64,000 bases of DNA, from the NCBI RefSeq assembly GCF_003600625.1, contig NZ_CP032489.1, positions 868,001 to 932,000 of the forward strand. Reading direction: 5' to 3'. Of the stretch, positions 35,949 through 44,530 are shown piece after piece (within the stretch, counting starts at the first letter, position 1; each line of letters begins with the position of its first letter). This DNA comes from Arachidicoccus soli. GTDB lineage: Bacteria > Bacteroidota > Bacteroidia > Chitinophagales > Chitinophagaceae. Made by a program: the position numbers and the translations under genes. The notes beneath the pieces are model-generated. The model had not been told where the DNA came from, made no database searches, and saw only the letters and a program-made list of their open reading frames with translations.

Positions 35949-36521
35949 ATGAATAAAGAGTTTGAAAAAGATGTAGTTAGTTGCCTAAATATCCTACTTA
36001 ATGGAGGGATTATTTTATATCCTACCGATACAGTGTGGGGCTTAGGTTGTGATGCCACAGATGAGGCAGCCGTACAAAAAATCATTGAATTAAAAAACAG
36101 ACCCTCCAATAAAAGTTTTGTTGTATTGGTGGATAGTAGGGAACGATTGAAGCAATATGTAAAAGAAGTAGAAGAAAATATGTTGCAATATCTCCAAACA
36201 GTTCAGAAACCTACCACAGTTGTATATGAGAATGCCATTGGACTTGCTCCCGGTGCTGTAGCCGCAGATTTCTCTATTGCCATAAGGATGTGTAATGATG
36301 AGTTTTGTAGTGAAATAATCCGAAAGTTGGATAAGCCTCTATTAAGTACTTCTGCCAATAAAAGTGGAGAACATACGCCTAGAATATTTAAAGAAATTAG
36401 CGATGCTATTAAAGAAGGTGTAGATTATGTAGTAAAATATAGGCAAAATGATGAGCGTATTGCTAGTCCATCGGCGATTGTAAAATGGGAAAAAGGAATA
36501 TTGAATGTCCTAAGAGAATAA
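35949..36521 (+). CDS. tsaC: L-threonylcarbamoyladenylate synthase (Sua5/YciO/YrdC)
   Basis: The enzyme makes threonylcarbamoyl-AMP for t6A37 in tRNA. The 190-aa protein is a single YrdC domain: GGIILYPTDTVWGLGCDATD, IIELKNRPSNKSFVVLVDS, QKPTTVVY, SIAIRMCNDEF and PLLSTSANKSGE. There is no C-terminal Sua5 domain. A YciO paralogue without this role cannot be ruled out. It is divergent from dapD with 66 nt between them. Confidence 0.88.
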   Translation: MNKEFEKDVVSCLNILLNGGIILYPTDTVWGLGCDATDEAAVQKIIELKNRPSNKSFVVLVDSRERLKQYVKEVEENMLQYLQTVQKPTTVVYENAIGLAPGAVAADFSIAIRMCNDEFCSEIIRKLDKPLLSTSANKSGEHTPRIFKEISDAIKEGVDYVVKYRQNDERIASPSAIVKWEKGILNVLRE

Positions 36522-36644
36522 GAATGGCAGCCATAAAAACAACTTTATTGATAATAAAATAACGATAAATTAATAATGTCTTAATATTGCAGTAGAAAAA
36601 GACAGAATTATAAACTTTACACTCGCGCCAAAAGCACACATACA

Positions 36645-37292
36645 ATGGGATTAAACAACTTGGGTAAAATTTTCATGCCCAAAAACAAAGTTTTCTATGA
36701 CTTATTTGAAAATGTAGCTGTCACCGTTAATTTGATGGGGCAGCAAATTAAGAAATTAGTTTTTGAGTCCGATAGAGACAAGCGGGCTCCAATTGTTTCA
36801 CAATTAGAAGATTTGGAGCATAGAAATGATGAACTTACACATCAAATTTTTACGGAGTTAGGTCGCAATTTTATTACTCCATTCGATAGAGAAGATGTTC
36901 ATGCATTGGCCATGTCACTAGATGATGTGGCCGATTGCATTTATGCATCTGCAAAAAAAATACATTTTTATAATGTAAACCCCAATGAAACAGGCATTCA
37001 GAAAATGGCTGAATTGATTGAAACCGGTACCCAAGAAATACAAATAGCTGTTAACGGTTTGCGTGATATGAAGCACTTGCGCAAAATGACCGATGCATTG
37101 ATTAGAATAAACAGCATTGAGAATCAGGCTGATGATGTATATGATTTAAGTATCGAAAAACTGTTTCAGATAGAAGAAGATATAAAAACGCTTATTAAGA
37201 AGAGGGAAGTTTATTCGGTAATGGAAAAGGTAGCCGATAAAATGGAAGATGCAGCAAATACGGTAGAATCTATTATAATTAAATATTCTTAG
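36645..37292 (+). CDS. DUF47/PhoU-like phosphate transport regulator
   Basis: A 215-aa all-helical protein, first MGLNNLGKIFMPKNKVFYDLFENVA, then EDLEHRNDELTHQIFTEL, FITPFDREDVHALAMSLDDVADCIY and DMKHLRKMTDALIRINSIENQADD, matching the DUF47 (YkaA/PhoU-related) family with E/D-rich metal-binding motifs. Such proteins sit next to Pit transporters and are thought to modulate them. Here pit follows at 50 nt. Regulation by phosphate is inferred from family and context. Confidence 0.9.
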   Translation: MGLNNLGKIFMPKNKVFYDLFENVAVTVNLMGQQIKKLVFESDRDKRAPIVSQLEDLEHRNDELTHQIFTELGRNFITPFDREDVHALAMSLDDVADCIYASAKKIHFYNVNPNETGIQKMAELIETGTQEIQIAVNGLRDMKHLRKMTDALIRINSIENQADDVYDLSIEKLFQIEEDIKTLIKKREVYSVMEKVADKMEDAANTVESIIIKYS

Positions 37293-37342
37293 CGTTTCAC
37301 AAGCCTTCTTTTCTCAAAATCAGTTTTACCAAAATATTATTT

Positions 37343-38386
37343 ATGTTTGGATTCTCGACTTTATTATTAGTCATTATTGTTTTAGCCTTAATATTTGATT
37401 ACATCAATGGGTTTCATGATTCTGCTAATTCTATTGCGACCATTGTTTCTACAAAAGTTCTAACGCCTTTTCAAGCGGTCGTTTGGGCGGCATTTTGGAA
37501 TTTTGTGGCTTATTTTGTTTTTAAAGAACATAAAGTTGCCAATACGGTTGCTAAAACTATTCATCCGGAATATATTACTCTTACGATTATTTTGGCAGGC
37601 ATTATTGCAGCTATTTTTTGGAACTTACTTACTTGGTGGTTTGGTATTCCATCAAGTTCTTCACACACCCTTATAGGGGGGTTCATAGGCGCAGCTTTAG
37701 CGCGCATCGGGCATTTTGATGTAATCGAAATGTACAATCTTGGCAAAACAGTTTTATTTATATTTTTATCGCCTATAATAGGCATGTTTTTGGCATTCAT
37801 CATTACGATTGCGATAAATTGGATTGCCCGAAAATCGCCTCCTTATAAAGCGGAGAAATGGTTTAAGCGATTGCAACTTTTTTCATCAGCTGCTTTTAGT
37901 TTGGGTCATGGTGGCAATGATGCACAAAAGGTGATGGGTTTAATAACTGTTGCCTTATTGTTAGACAAGAATGGTGGTCATGCTTTGGCAGAAAACGCAC
38001 CGATTCTTAAAACAATGTTAGAAAATAACTGGATCCCGTTTGCCTGTTATACTGCTATTGCTTTGGGCACAATGAGTGGTGGTTGGAAGATCGTAAAAAC
38101 TATGGGCACACGTATCACTAAAGTTACGCCTATTGAAGGAGTCGCAGCCGAATCAGCCGCTGCTTCTACACTTATATTAACCGAAGCGCTTGGTATTCCG
38201 GTAAGTACCACACATACTGTAGCTGGTGCGATCATGGGTGTGGGGGCTACTAAACGCTTGTCTGCGGTTCGCTGGGGTGTTACTGTTAACCTTGTCTGGG
38301 CATGGGTGCTTACCATTCCGGTAAGTGCTGTTGTTGCAGCGTTGATTTACTGGTTGCTTACCATTGTTTTTAAGTTACCGGCTTAA
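37343..38386 (+). CDS. pit: Low-affinity inorganic phosphate transporter, Pit family
   Basis: A 347-aa inner-membrane protein with about ten helices. The two PHO4 signature repeats are FDYINGFHDSANSIATIVST near the N-terminus and FSLGHGGNDAQKVMGLITVA in the middle. GIPSSSSHTLIGGFIGAA and GIPVSTTHTVAGAIMGVG are paired half-motifs of the duplicated fold. It imports phosphate as a metal-phosphate complex with protons. It forms a pair with the DUF47 gene. Confidence 0.95.
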   Translation: MFGFSTLLLVIIVLALIFDYINGFHDSANSIATIVSTKVLTPFQAVVWAAFWNFVAYFVFKEHKVANTVAKTIHPEYITLTIILAGIIAAIFWNLLTWWFGIPSSSSHTLIGGFIGAALARIGHFDVIEMYNLGKTVLFIFLSPIIGMFLAFIITIAINWIARKSPPYKAEKWFKRLQLFSSAAFSLGHGGNDAQKVMGLITVALLLDKNGGHALAENAPILKTMLENNWIPFACYTAIALGTMSGGWKIVKTMGTRITKVTPIEGVAAESAAASTLILTEALGIPVSTTHTVAGAIMGVGATKRLSAVRWGVTVNLVWAWVLTIPVSAVVAALIYWLLTIVFKLPA

Positions 38387-38498
38387 ACTGAACAACTAAA
38401 TTTAATCGAAATAAAATATTCTTTTTAATGGGATTGTTTGCAATCTGTTTTATTTTTACACTCAATTTTAAGACAGCTCCAAAATAAAATAAATTATA

Positions 38499-39554
38499 AT
38501 GAGTAAAATTTTAGTAACCGGTGGTTGCGGCTATATAGGTGCGCATACTGCAGTAGATTTAATCGAGAATGGTTTTGAAGTTATTTCGATAGATAATAAT
38601 TCCCGCTCTACTACGCTTCTAGCTCAGGGTGTTGAAAAAATTACCGGTAAGAAATTTAAAAATTACAAGGTCGATTTAAAAAACTTTGATGATACACGTG
38701 CAGTGTTTCAAGAAAATACCGACATTGTGGGTGTAATACATTTTGCAGCATATAAAGCAGTTGGTGAATCTGTTTCACAACCTTTAGAATATTACGAGAA
38801 TAATTTAGAATCATTACTCAATATACTGAAATGTGTAAGAGAATTTAATGTCCCCAATTTTGTTTTCTCTTCTTCATGTACGGTTTATGGTAGCCCGGAT
38901 GTGATGCCTGTTACAGAACAATCACCTATTAAAGAAGCAGAATCTCCTTATGGTGCTACCAAACAAATGGGAGAAAAAATTATCCGCGATTTTGCCAATG
39001 TAACAGATAGTAATACGATTCTTCTGCGTTATTTTAACCCAGTTGGCGCGCATCCTTCCAATGAAATCGGAGAAATTCCCATTGGTAAACCACAAAATTT
39101 AGTGCCGGCTATCACACAAACTGCCATTGGTAAATTACCCCAAATGACAGTTTTTGGTGCAAATTACGATACACGTGATGGAAGTTGCTTGCGCGATTTT
39201 ATTCATGTGTCCGATATTGCGCACGCACATACTTTGGCTTTACAATACTTATTGGATAATAGAAATAAAACAAAATGTGATGTCTTTAATTTAGGTACAG
39301 GCAATGGTGTGACTGTATTGGAAGCAATTAAAGCATTTGAAGCTGTAAGCGGCCAAAAATTGAATTATGTTATTGGACCAAATCGTCCCGGAGATATTAT
39401 AGCTATCTATGCTAATAATCAATTTGCAGTAGAATCTTTAAATTGGGATATAAAATACGATTTAAATGAGATGATGCGTACCGCTTGGGCCTGGGAACAA
39501 AAAATGCAAAAAGACGGATTGCTTACTCAACAGCAAAAATCAACATTCAATTAA
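38499..39554 (+). CDS. galE: UDP-glucose 4-epimerase
   Basis: GalE interconverts UDP-glucose and UDP-galactose using bound NAD. The 351-aa SDR protein has the NAD motif VTGGCGYIGAHTAVDLIENG, FAAYKAVGESV, the catalytic SSSCTVYG and YGATKQMGE (Ser, Tyr, Lys), and the C-terminal RDFIHVSDIAHAHTLAL plus FNLGTGNGVTVLE. It is followed by the transketolase half, 66 nt away from its true start. Confidence 0.95.
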   Translation: MSKILVTGGCGYIGAHTAVDLIENGFEVISIDNNSRSTTLLAQGVEKITGKKFKNYKVDLKNFDDTRAVFQENTDIVGVIHFAAYKAVGESVSQPLEYYENNLESLLNILKCVREFNVPNFVFSSSCTVYGSPDVMPVTEQSPIKEAESPYGATKQMGEKIIRDFANVTDSNTILLRYFNPVGAHPSNEIGEIPIGKPQNLVPAITQTAIGKLPQMTVFGANYDTRDGSCLRDFIHVSDIAHAHTLALQYLLDNRNKTKCDVFNLGTGNGVTVLEAIKAFEAVSGQKLNYVIGPNRPGDIIAIYANNQFAVESLNWDIKYDLNEMMRTAWAWEQKMQKDGLLTQQQKSTFN

Positions 39555-39620
39555 GAAAAATTAATGCAGGAAAGCTTATCTTGCGTTCCAAAATATTTAA
39601 ATAAATTTTATTTTAAAAAA

Positions 39621-40589
39621 ATGCAATTAAAAGATATCCAGGTTCAAAATGAAAAAGAAACCCGTGCGGGTTTTGGTGAAGGTATTTACGAATTAGCCAA
39701 AATAAATAAAGATGTAATTGTGCTTACAGCTGACCTTGCAGGTTCTTTTAAGCTAGGGCCTTTTCAAAAAGAATTTTCAGATCGCTTTCTAGAAATGGGA
39801 ATTTCTGAGGCGAACATGATAGGCGCAGCTGCGGGTTTAACCATTGGTGGTAAAATACCTTATACAACTACATTTGCTAATTTTAGTACAGGTAGGGTAT
39901 ATGATCAAATACGTCAAAGTGTGGCTTATAGCAACAAAAACGTAAAAATATGTGCAAGTCATGCTGGCCTTACTTTAGGTGAAGATGGCGCAACACATCA
40001 GATTTTAGAAGATATCGGAATGATGAAAATGTTGCCTGGAATGACCGTTATCAATCCTTGCGACTTTAATCAAACAAAGGCCGCAACAATGGCTATTGCC
40101 AATATGGAAGGCCCGGTATATTTACGCTTTGGTCGTCCAAAATGGCCAAATTTTACCAGTGTTGACGGAAGTGACTTTGTAATTGGCAAAGCACAAATTT
40201 TAGCCGAAGGCACTGATGTTTCTTTATTTGCCTGTGGTCATCTGGTTTGGAATGCAATTGAAGCGGCAAAGGTTTTAGCTGAAAAAGGTATTAGTGCAGA
40301 AGTTATTAATTTACATACAATTAAGCCTTTAGATCAAGAAGCAGTTATAAAATCCATTACTAAGACTAAATGTGCTGTTACTTGCGAAGAGCATAATATT
40401 TGGGGAGGATTGGGTGAAAGTGTTGCTCATGTGGCATCAAATAATTTCCCAATACCTATCGAATTTATTGGCACAAAAGATACTTTTGGTGAAAGTGGCA
40501 AACCGGAAGAACTTTTGGAAAAATACGGGTTGACTCCGCATTATATTGTGGATGCAGCAGAAAAAGCGGTTGCACGTAAAAATGCATAA
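39621..40589 (+). CDS. Transketolase C-terminal subunit (split type)
   Basis: A 322-aa protein covering the pyrimidine-binding and C-terminal domains of transketolase: NEKETRAGFGEGIYELAK, VLTADLAGSFK, EMGISEANMIGAAAGLTIGG with the catalytic Glu, YSNKNVKICASHAGLTLGEDG and CEEHNIWGGLGESV. Start ATG 39621 (MQLKDIQVQN) is preferred over 39564, which adds 19 residues of no similarity. The N-terminal (PP-domain) half is expected next to it but the upstream gene is galE, so the partner lies elsewhere in the genome. It would join it as an alpha2beta2 complex. Confidence 0.9.
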   Translation: MQLKDIQVQNEKETRAGFGEGIYELAKINKDVIVLTADLAGSFKLGPFQKEFSDRFLEMGISEANMIGAAAGLTIGGKIPYTTTFANFSTGRVYDQIRQSVAYSNKNVKICASHAGLTLGEDGATHQILEDIGMMKMLPGMTVINPCDFNQTKAATMAIANMEGPVYLRFGRPKWPNFTSVDGSDFVIGKAQILAEGTDVSLFACGHLVWNAIEAAKVLAEKGISAEVINLHTIKPLDQEAVIKSITKTKCAVTCEEHNIWGGLGESVAHVASNNFPIPIEFIGTKDTFGESGKPEELLEKYGLTPHYIVDAAEKAVARKNA

Positions 40590-40615
40590 AGTATTTGAAT
40601 ATTTACTATTCTATA

Positions 40616-40643
40616 AAAACCTGTCTCATTCGGACAGGTTTTT
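40616..40643 (+). terminator. Rho-independent terminator after transketolase half
   Basis: AAAACCTGTC-TCATTCG-GACAGGTTTTT: 10-bp stem, 7-nt loop, T run. It closes the galE/transketolase unit. Confidence 0.85.
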
Positions 40644-40645
40644 AT

Positions 40646-40653
40646 TATTTTTG
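40646..40653 (+). promoter_or_regulatory. Candidate -7 element of the ECF sigma operon
   Basis: TATTTTTG, exact TAnnTTTG match, 41 nt before the sigma gene and directly after the previous terminator. No clear -33 partner. Confidence 0.4.
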
Positions 40654-40693
40654 AGAAAGAATGGGCATAAATTTTAAAAAATAAAACACCTGT

Positions 40694-41242
40694 ATGCAAT
40701 TAGAAGATGCAGCGTTATTGCAATTATTTAAACAAGAAGCGACTAAAGAAAAGGCTTTTACAGATCTTGTAAAGAAGTATCAAGAAAGGCTTTACTGGCA
40801 CATACGCAGAATGGTTGTTGATCATGACGATGCCAACGATGTATTGCAAAATGTATTTATAAAAGTATGGAAGGCGCTTGCCAACTTCCGTGAAGATAGT
40901 CAACTATTTACATGGCTGTATAAAATAGCAACGAATGAATGTCTCACTTTTTTAGACCAAAAGAAAAGGAAAGATGCCGTAAGTTTCGATGAGATAGAAA
41001 GTGGACTATCTAATAAAATTAAAGCAGATGAGGGATTTGATGCCGAAAAGTTGGAATGGAAACTACAATTGGCCATTCAGCAATTACCTGAGAAACAACG
41101 AATTGTATTCAATCTCCGTTATTATGATGAAATGCCTTATGAGGAAATGAGTCAGGTTTTGGGCACTAGTGAAGGAGCGCTTAAGGCAAGTTATCATCAT
41201 GCTGCTAAAAAAATTGAAGAATTTATTAAAAATGGGGATTAA
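40694..41242 (+). CDS. ECF-type RNA polymerase sigma factor
   Basis: A 182-aa sigma-70 family protein with region 2 (YQERLYWHIRRMVVDHDDAN, then DVLQNVFIKVWKALANF) and region 4 (LPEKQRIVFNLRYYDEMPYE, then EMSQVLGTSEGALKASYHHA). There are no region 1 or 3 domains. It directs RNA polymerase to its own promoter set in response to an envelope or similar signal. The next gene encodes a one-helix membrane protein that could be its anti-sigma factor, and the third a Spy-like exported protein. Confidence 0.92.
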   Translation: MQLEDAALLQLFKQEATKEKAFTDLVKKYQERLYWHIRRMVVDHDDANDVLQNVFIKVWKALANFREDSQLFTWLYKIATNECLTFLDQKKRKDAVSFDEIESGLSNKIKADEGFDAEKLEWKLQLAIQQLPEKQRIVFNLRYYDEMPYEEMSQVLGTSEGALKASYHHAAKKIEEFIKNGD

Positions 41243-41293
41243 AAATTAAACGAAACCGTATTAGCATTGTCGAATGATAAGTTTATAAAGAAA

Positions 41294-42031
41294 ATGGAAG
41301 ACAATAATCAATATTTAGACGCAATTTTATCTAGTATAAATAAAAAAGCTGAGCTGTATAAAGTGCCAGAAGGGTATTTTAATGAGCTTGCTGAACAGGT
41401 AGTAGAAAAATTGAGAAGTGAAGCTTTTTCAAATGCCAGGGGCTATGTTGTGCCGGAAGGTTATTTTGATTCATTTGCTGAAAATATCTTACAGAAAGTA
41501 AAAACAGCATCATCACAAAATACAGTAGAGGAAGAGTTGGAGACAGTTGCCCCATTGCTGAATACAATTTCTAAGAGAAATGTTTATAGCATCGCAAAAG
41601 ATTATTTTGAGCAACTGCCTTCAAGTTTATTGGTAGAGAAACAATTTTCTGAAAAAGAAATGACTAAAGTTGTACCTCATTCTGCCAAAAGAAATACCTG
41701 GCAAAAGTGGGCCGCTGCAGCTGTCATTGCAGGTGCTGTATTAAGTGGTGGATTGTATTTGGAGAATAATAGGAACGAAAATTTACACAACCCTTCATCA
41801 AAGCAATATGCCTCCGCCGTTTCTCAGGAAAATATGAATTTAGAAGAGAATCTTTCCAATTTAAGTGAAGACGAAATTATTAGTTATTTAGCTGTTCCTA
41901 ATCCTGACATTTCAACGAAGGATAGTGCCAGCTTGATTGGCGCAGCTTCAGAAGATACGCAAAAAGCCATCAGTTCAATGACTAATGAAGAGCTGGAAAA
42001 CTATTTGGATAAGACGCCTACAAACTTCTAA
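41294..42031 (+). CDS. Putative anti-sigma/membrane regulator with VPEGYF repeats
   Basis: About 245 aa from ATG 41294; a TTG at 41267 would add nine residues. The cytoplasmic part contains two clear copies and one degenerate copy of a motif: KVPEGYFNELAEQVVEKL, VVPEGYFDSFAENILQKV and IAKDYFEQLPSSLL. A single membrane helix follows (WQKWAAAAVIAGAVLSGGLY), then an Asn/Ser/Glu-rich outer part ending with ELENYLDKTP. Position directly after an ECF sigma gene and the one-helix topology suggest an anti-sigma role. It lacks the ZAS zinc motif, so this is inference. Confidence 0.75.
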   Translation: MEDNNQYLDAILSSINKKAELYKVPEGYFNELAEQVVEKLRSEAFSNARGYVVPEGYFDSFAENILQKVKTASSQNTVEEELETVAPLLNTISKRNVYSIAKDYFEQLPSSLLVEKQFSEKEMTKVVPHSAKRNTWQKWAAAAVIAGAVLSGGLYLENNRNENLHNPSSKQYASAVSQENMNLEENLSNLSEDEIISYLAVPNPDISTKDSASLIGAASEDTQKAISSMTNEELENYLDKTPTNF

Positions 42032-42094
42032 TTTGATGTAATTAATTTACATTCAAAAACATATAAAAATAATTATATAAAAATAAAATGACGC

Positions 42095-42478
42095 ATGAAA
42101 ATAATTATTGCAACATTAGGAATCTTAATTTTTCATTGTTATATTTGCTCCGCGCAGACTAACAGCTCAAGCCATAATAATAAAGTTGAAAAAGTAAAAG
42201 TGGAATTTATTACTAATCAACTTCATTTAAGTGTGAATGAATCACGAGCTTTTTGGCCTGTATATCATAAATATTTTTCTCAAATTAGAAAAGCTTGGCA
42301 AGAGAGTAATGGCGATAGAGCTGAATTTGAGGAAAAAGCTGCTACGATTAAAGATGAGTATAGGGGGACTTTTGCCGATATACTTCACTCCCATGAACGG
42401 GCGAATGAGGTATTTAATGCCGAGAAAGCCTATCGGGCAATGTTAAGAAAAGAATTAAAGCAAAGAGAAAATAAATAA
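42095..42478 (+). CDS. Small exported protein, Spy/CpxP-like, in ECF operon
   Basis: A 127-aa protein with a cleavable signal peptide (KIIIATLGILIFHCYICSAQ) and a helical body: KVKVEFITNQLHLSVNESRAFW, VYHKYFSQIRKAW and a charged C-terminus. The pattern FITNQLxLxxxESxxFWPVY resembles Bacteroidota proteins annotated as sensors of ECF sigma factors and, more loosely, periplasmic Spy/CpxP chaperones. It lies 63 nt after the putative anti-sigma gene. Probably senses or answers envelope stress; not shown. Confidence 0.7.
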   Translation: MKIIIATLGILIFHCYICSAQTNSSSHNNKVEKVKVEFITNQLHLSVNESRAFWPVYHKYFSQIRKAWQESNGDRAEFEEKAATIKDEYRGTFADILHSHERANEVFNAEKAYRAMLRKELKQRENK

Positions 42479-42539
42479 TGAATATTAAGCAATAGATATT
42501 TCTATTGTATAAAATTTTAGGTGTTTTTCATAGGTTAGC

Positions 42540-42574
42540 AACAGCCGCTCGTTTCTACGTATGGCTGTTTTTTT
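42540..42574 (+). terminator. Rho-independent terminator of the ECF operon
   Basis: AACAGCC (42540-42546) pairs with GGCTGTT (42563-42569), then a T run. Lies about 60 nt after the Spy-like gene. The rest of the gap to 42725 shows nothing clear. Confidence 0.75.
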
Positions 42575-42724
42575 GTTCTTATGATTTGTATTACAGATGG
42601 TTGCTTATTTAGGGCAATCGTTTGCCTGTTATTTTTTAACATAAATAAACGAATTTTACAATTAGCGATTTTGGTGTTACCTAATTGTGAAACTATTTGA
42701 AAATCTAGATGTCAAACTTATTCA

Positions 42725-43786
42725 ATGATCGAAACAGCGGTGAAAAGAGCTTTTAATTTAGCTCAAGATATTGTCCTAAAGAAACTTTCTACCGGATTAA
42801 TAAATCATACCTATAAAACTACTGCCTCTAATGGAGATGCTTTTTTGTTGCAACAAATAAATACGCAGGTTTTCCCTGAACCACTTTTAATTCAGCAGAA
42901 TTATCAGAAAATACAAAAACATTTATTATCACATAATAGTTTTCAACTTCCTCAAATCGTAACTACCCAAGATGGTGATCTAATTTATCAAGATGGAGAC
43001 TCGGCTTGGAGATGTTTTGAATTTGCTAAAAACACTTATAGCCCTCATAAATCTTCGAATGCGAATGAAGCTTGGTTAGTGGCCAATTGCTTTGGAAAAT
43101 TCTCAGCAGAATTATCTGATTTGGAGCCATCTACTATTTCTGTCGTTTTACCTGGGTTTCACGACCTTGCACTCCGTTTTAATCAATTTGAAACTGCTTT
43201 AAATGCTGCGAGTGAGGAGAGAAAAAAATTAGTTAAAGGCTTGATTGAAAAAGCTTATGAAAATATCTACTTAGTAGATTTTTATAAAAAAATATCTACC
43301 ACATCTACACAATACCCGTTACATATATTGCATCATGATTGTAAGATCGCGAATATCTTATTTAATGAAAAAACAAATGAAATTTTTAGCCCCATTGATT
43401 TAGATACTACACAGCCCGGATTGTTTTTTTCTGATATTGGAGATATGGTACGCTCAATGGCGCCAAATATTTCTGAAGGAGAAACCGATTTGGAAAATAT
43501 GATCTTGCGCGAAGATTTTTATCAGGCTATACGTGATGGTTATTTGACCGCAATGTCCAATCATTTGACAAAAGAAGAATTGGAAAATATTGACCTTTCT
43601 GGTAAGTTGATTGTGTATATGCAAGCGCTTCGTTTCTTAGCAGATTATTTGAATAATGATGTTTATTATCAAATAGAATATGGAGAACAAAATAAAGACC
43701 GTGCAGCTAACCAATTCTACTTACTCTCATTGTTAAATGATTATATAAAATCAAATTCGGCTAAACAGATTTATTTAAATAGTTAA
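42725..43786 (+). CDS. Aminoglycoside phosphotransferase-fold kinase
   Basis: A 353-aa protein of the APH/choline kinase superfamily. The N-lobe shows LSTGLINHTYKTTASNGDAF and LLQQINTQVF; the catalytic loop is LHHDCKIANILFN (Asp and Asn in HxDxxxxN form) and the metal-binding Asp is in FSPIDLDTTQPG. Close Bacteroidota relatives are annotated as phosphotransferase or N-acetylhexosamine 1-kinase-like. The substrate is likely a sugar or choline-like alcohol. Not an antibiotic resistance gene by any visible feature. It ends 14 nt before the convergent trmH gene. Confidence 0.82.
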   Translation: MIETAVKRAFNLAQDIVLKKLSTGLINHTYKTTASNGDAFLLQQINTQVFPEPLLIQQNYQKIQKHLLSHNSFQLPQIVTTQDGDLIYQDGDSAWRCFEFAKNTYSPHKSSNANEAWLVANCFGKFSAELSDLEPSTISVVLPGFHDLALRFNQFETALNAASEERKKLVKGLIEKAYENIYLVDFYKKISTTSTQYPLHILHHDCKIANILFNEKTNEIFSPIDLDTTQPGLFFSDIGDMVRSMAPNISEGETDLENMILREDFYQAIRDGYLTAMSNHLTKEELENIDLSGKLIVYMQALRFLADYLNNDVYYQIEYGEQNKDRAANQFYLLSLLNDYIKSNSAKQIYLNS

Positions 43787-43799
43787 TTAAATCCTGCTT

Positions 43800-44525
43800 T
43801 TATGCAATTAAGTGAGATAAGATAATGCCGGTGGCTACCGCTGCATTTAAAGATTCTGCTTTTCCCAAAGCTTCAATTGTTATAGGTTTTTGTACAAATG
43901 GAAGTACCTCTTCGCGTATTCCTTTAGATTCATTGCCTATGATTATTACTCCATTTTTGATTGGTGTTTGTTCTTTCAAATTTTCTCCATTTAAAATAGC
44001 ACCATAGATTTTTGTCGGGCATTCTGCAAGGAGCTTAGGCAAATTTTCATATTGAATATTTATTCTAAAAATGCTACCCATAGACGCTTGTACAACTTTA
44101 GAGTTATAGCAATCAGCACTATCTTCTGAGGCAATAATTTGTTGAATCCCAAACCAATCCGCAATACGTATAATTGTGCCAAGATTTCCAGGATCTTGTA
44201 GCCCATCGAGCATTAATACGACTTGATTTTTAAAATTAATATTTTCCTCCCTCAATATTTTTCTTTGAGCAATGGCTAGAACCTGATTGGGTGTTTCAAA
44301 GTGACTGATCTTTTTTAATTCAAATTCTTCAACCTCCTGAAAGCCAGTGTTTATATGGCTTTTTGACCATTCGCCTTGTGTTGCAAATATTTTAATTATT
44401 TGTAAATTGCTTTTCAATAATTCATCGACCATCTTGGGGCCTTCCACAATAAAAACATTTTCTCTATCTCTTGTTTTTTTATGGTATAAACTTTGGATAT
44501 ATTTGAGTTCATTTTTACTTATCAT
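43800..44525 (-). CDS. TrmH/SpoU-family RNA 2'-O-methyltransferase
   Basis: SPOUT-fold enzyme that methylates rRNA or tRNA ribose. Start ATG 44525 (MISKNELKYIQSLYHKKTRD) gives 241 aa; the longer frame to 44570 would run into tamL. Landmarks: VFIVEGPKMVDELL (substrate-binding N-domain), LMLDGLQDPGNLGTIIRIAD, GVIIIGNESKGIREEV and ESLNAAVATGIIL, the knotted SAM site. The target nucleotide is unknown. The gene is divergent from tamL with only five nt between the start codons. Confidence 0.9.
   Translation of the reverse strand: MISKNELKYIQSLYHKKTRDRENVFIVEGPKMVDELLKSNLQIIKIFATQGEWSKSHINTGFQEVEEFELKKISHFETPNQVLAIAQRKILREENINFKNQVVLMLDGLQDPGNLGTIIRIADWFGIQQIIASEDSADCYNSKVVQASMGSIFRINIQYENLPKLLAECPTKIYGAILNGENLKEQTPIKNGVIIIGNESKGIREEVLPFVQKPITIEALGKAESLNAAVATGIILSHLIA
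44498..44505 (+). promoter_or_regulatory. tamL: Candidate -7 element of tamL inside trmH
   Basis: TATATTTG, an exact TAnnTTTG match, 25 nt before the tamL ATG, on the strand opposite to the trmH start region. It fits the need for a tamL promoter inside trmH. Confidence 0.4.
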
Positions 44526-44530
44526 AGATA

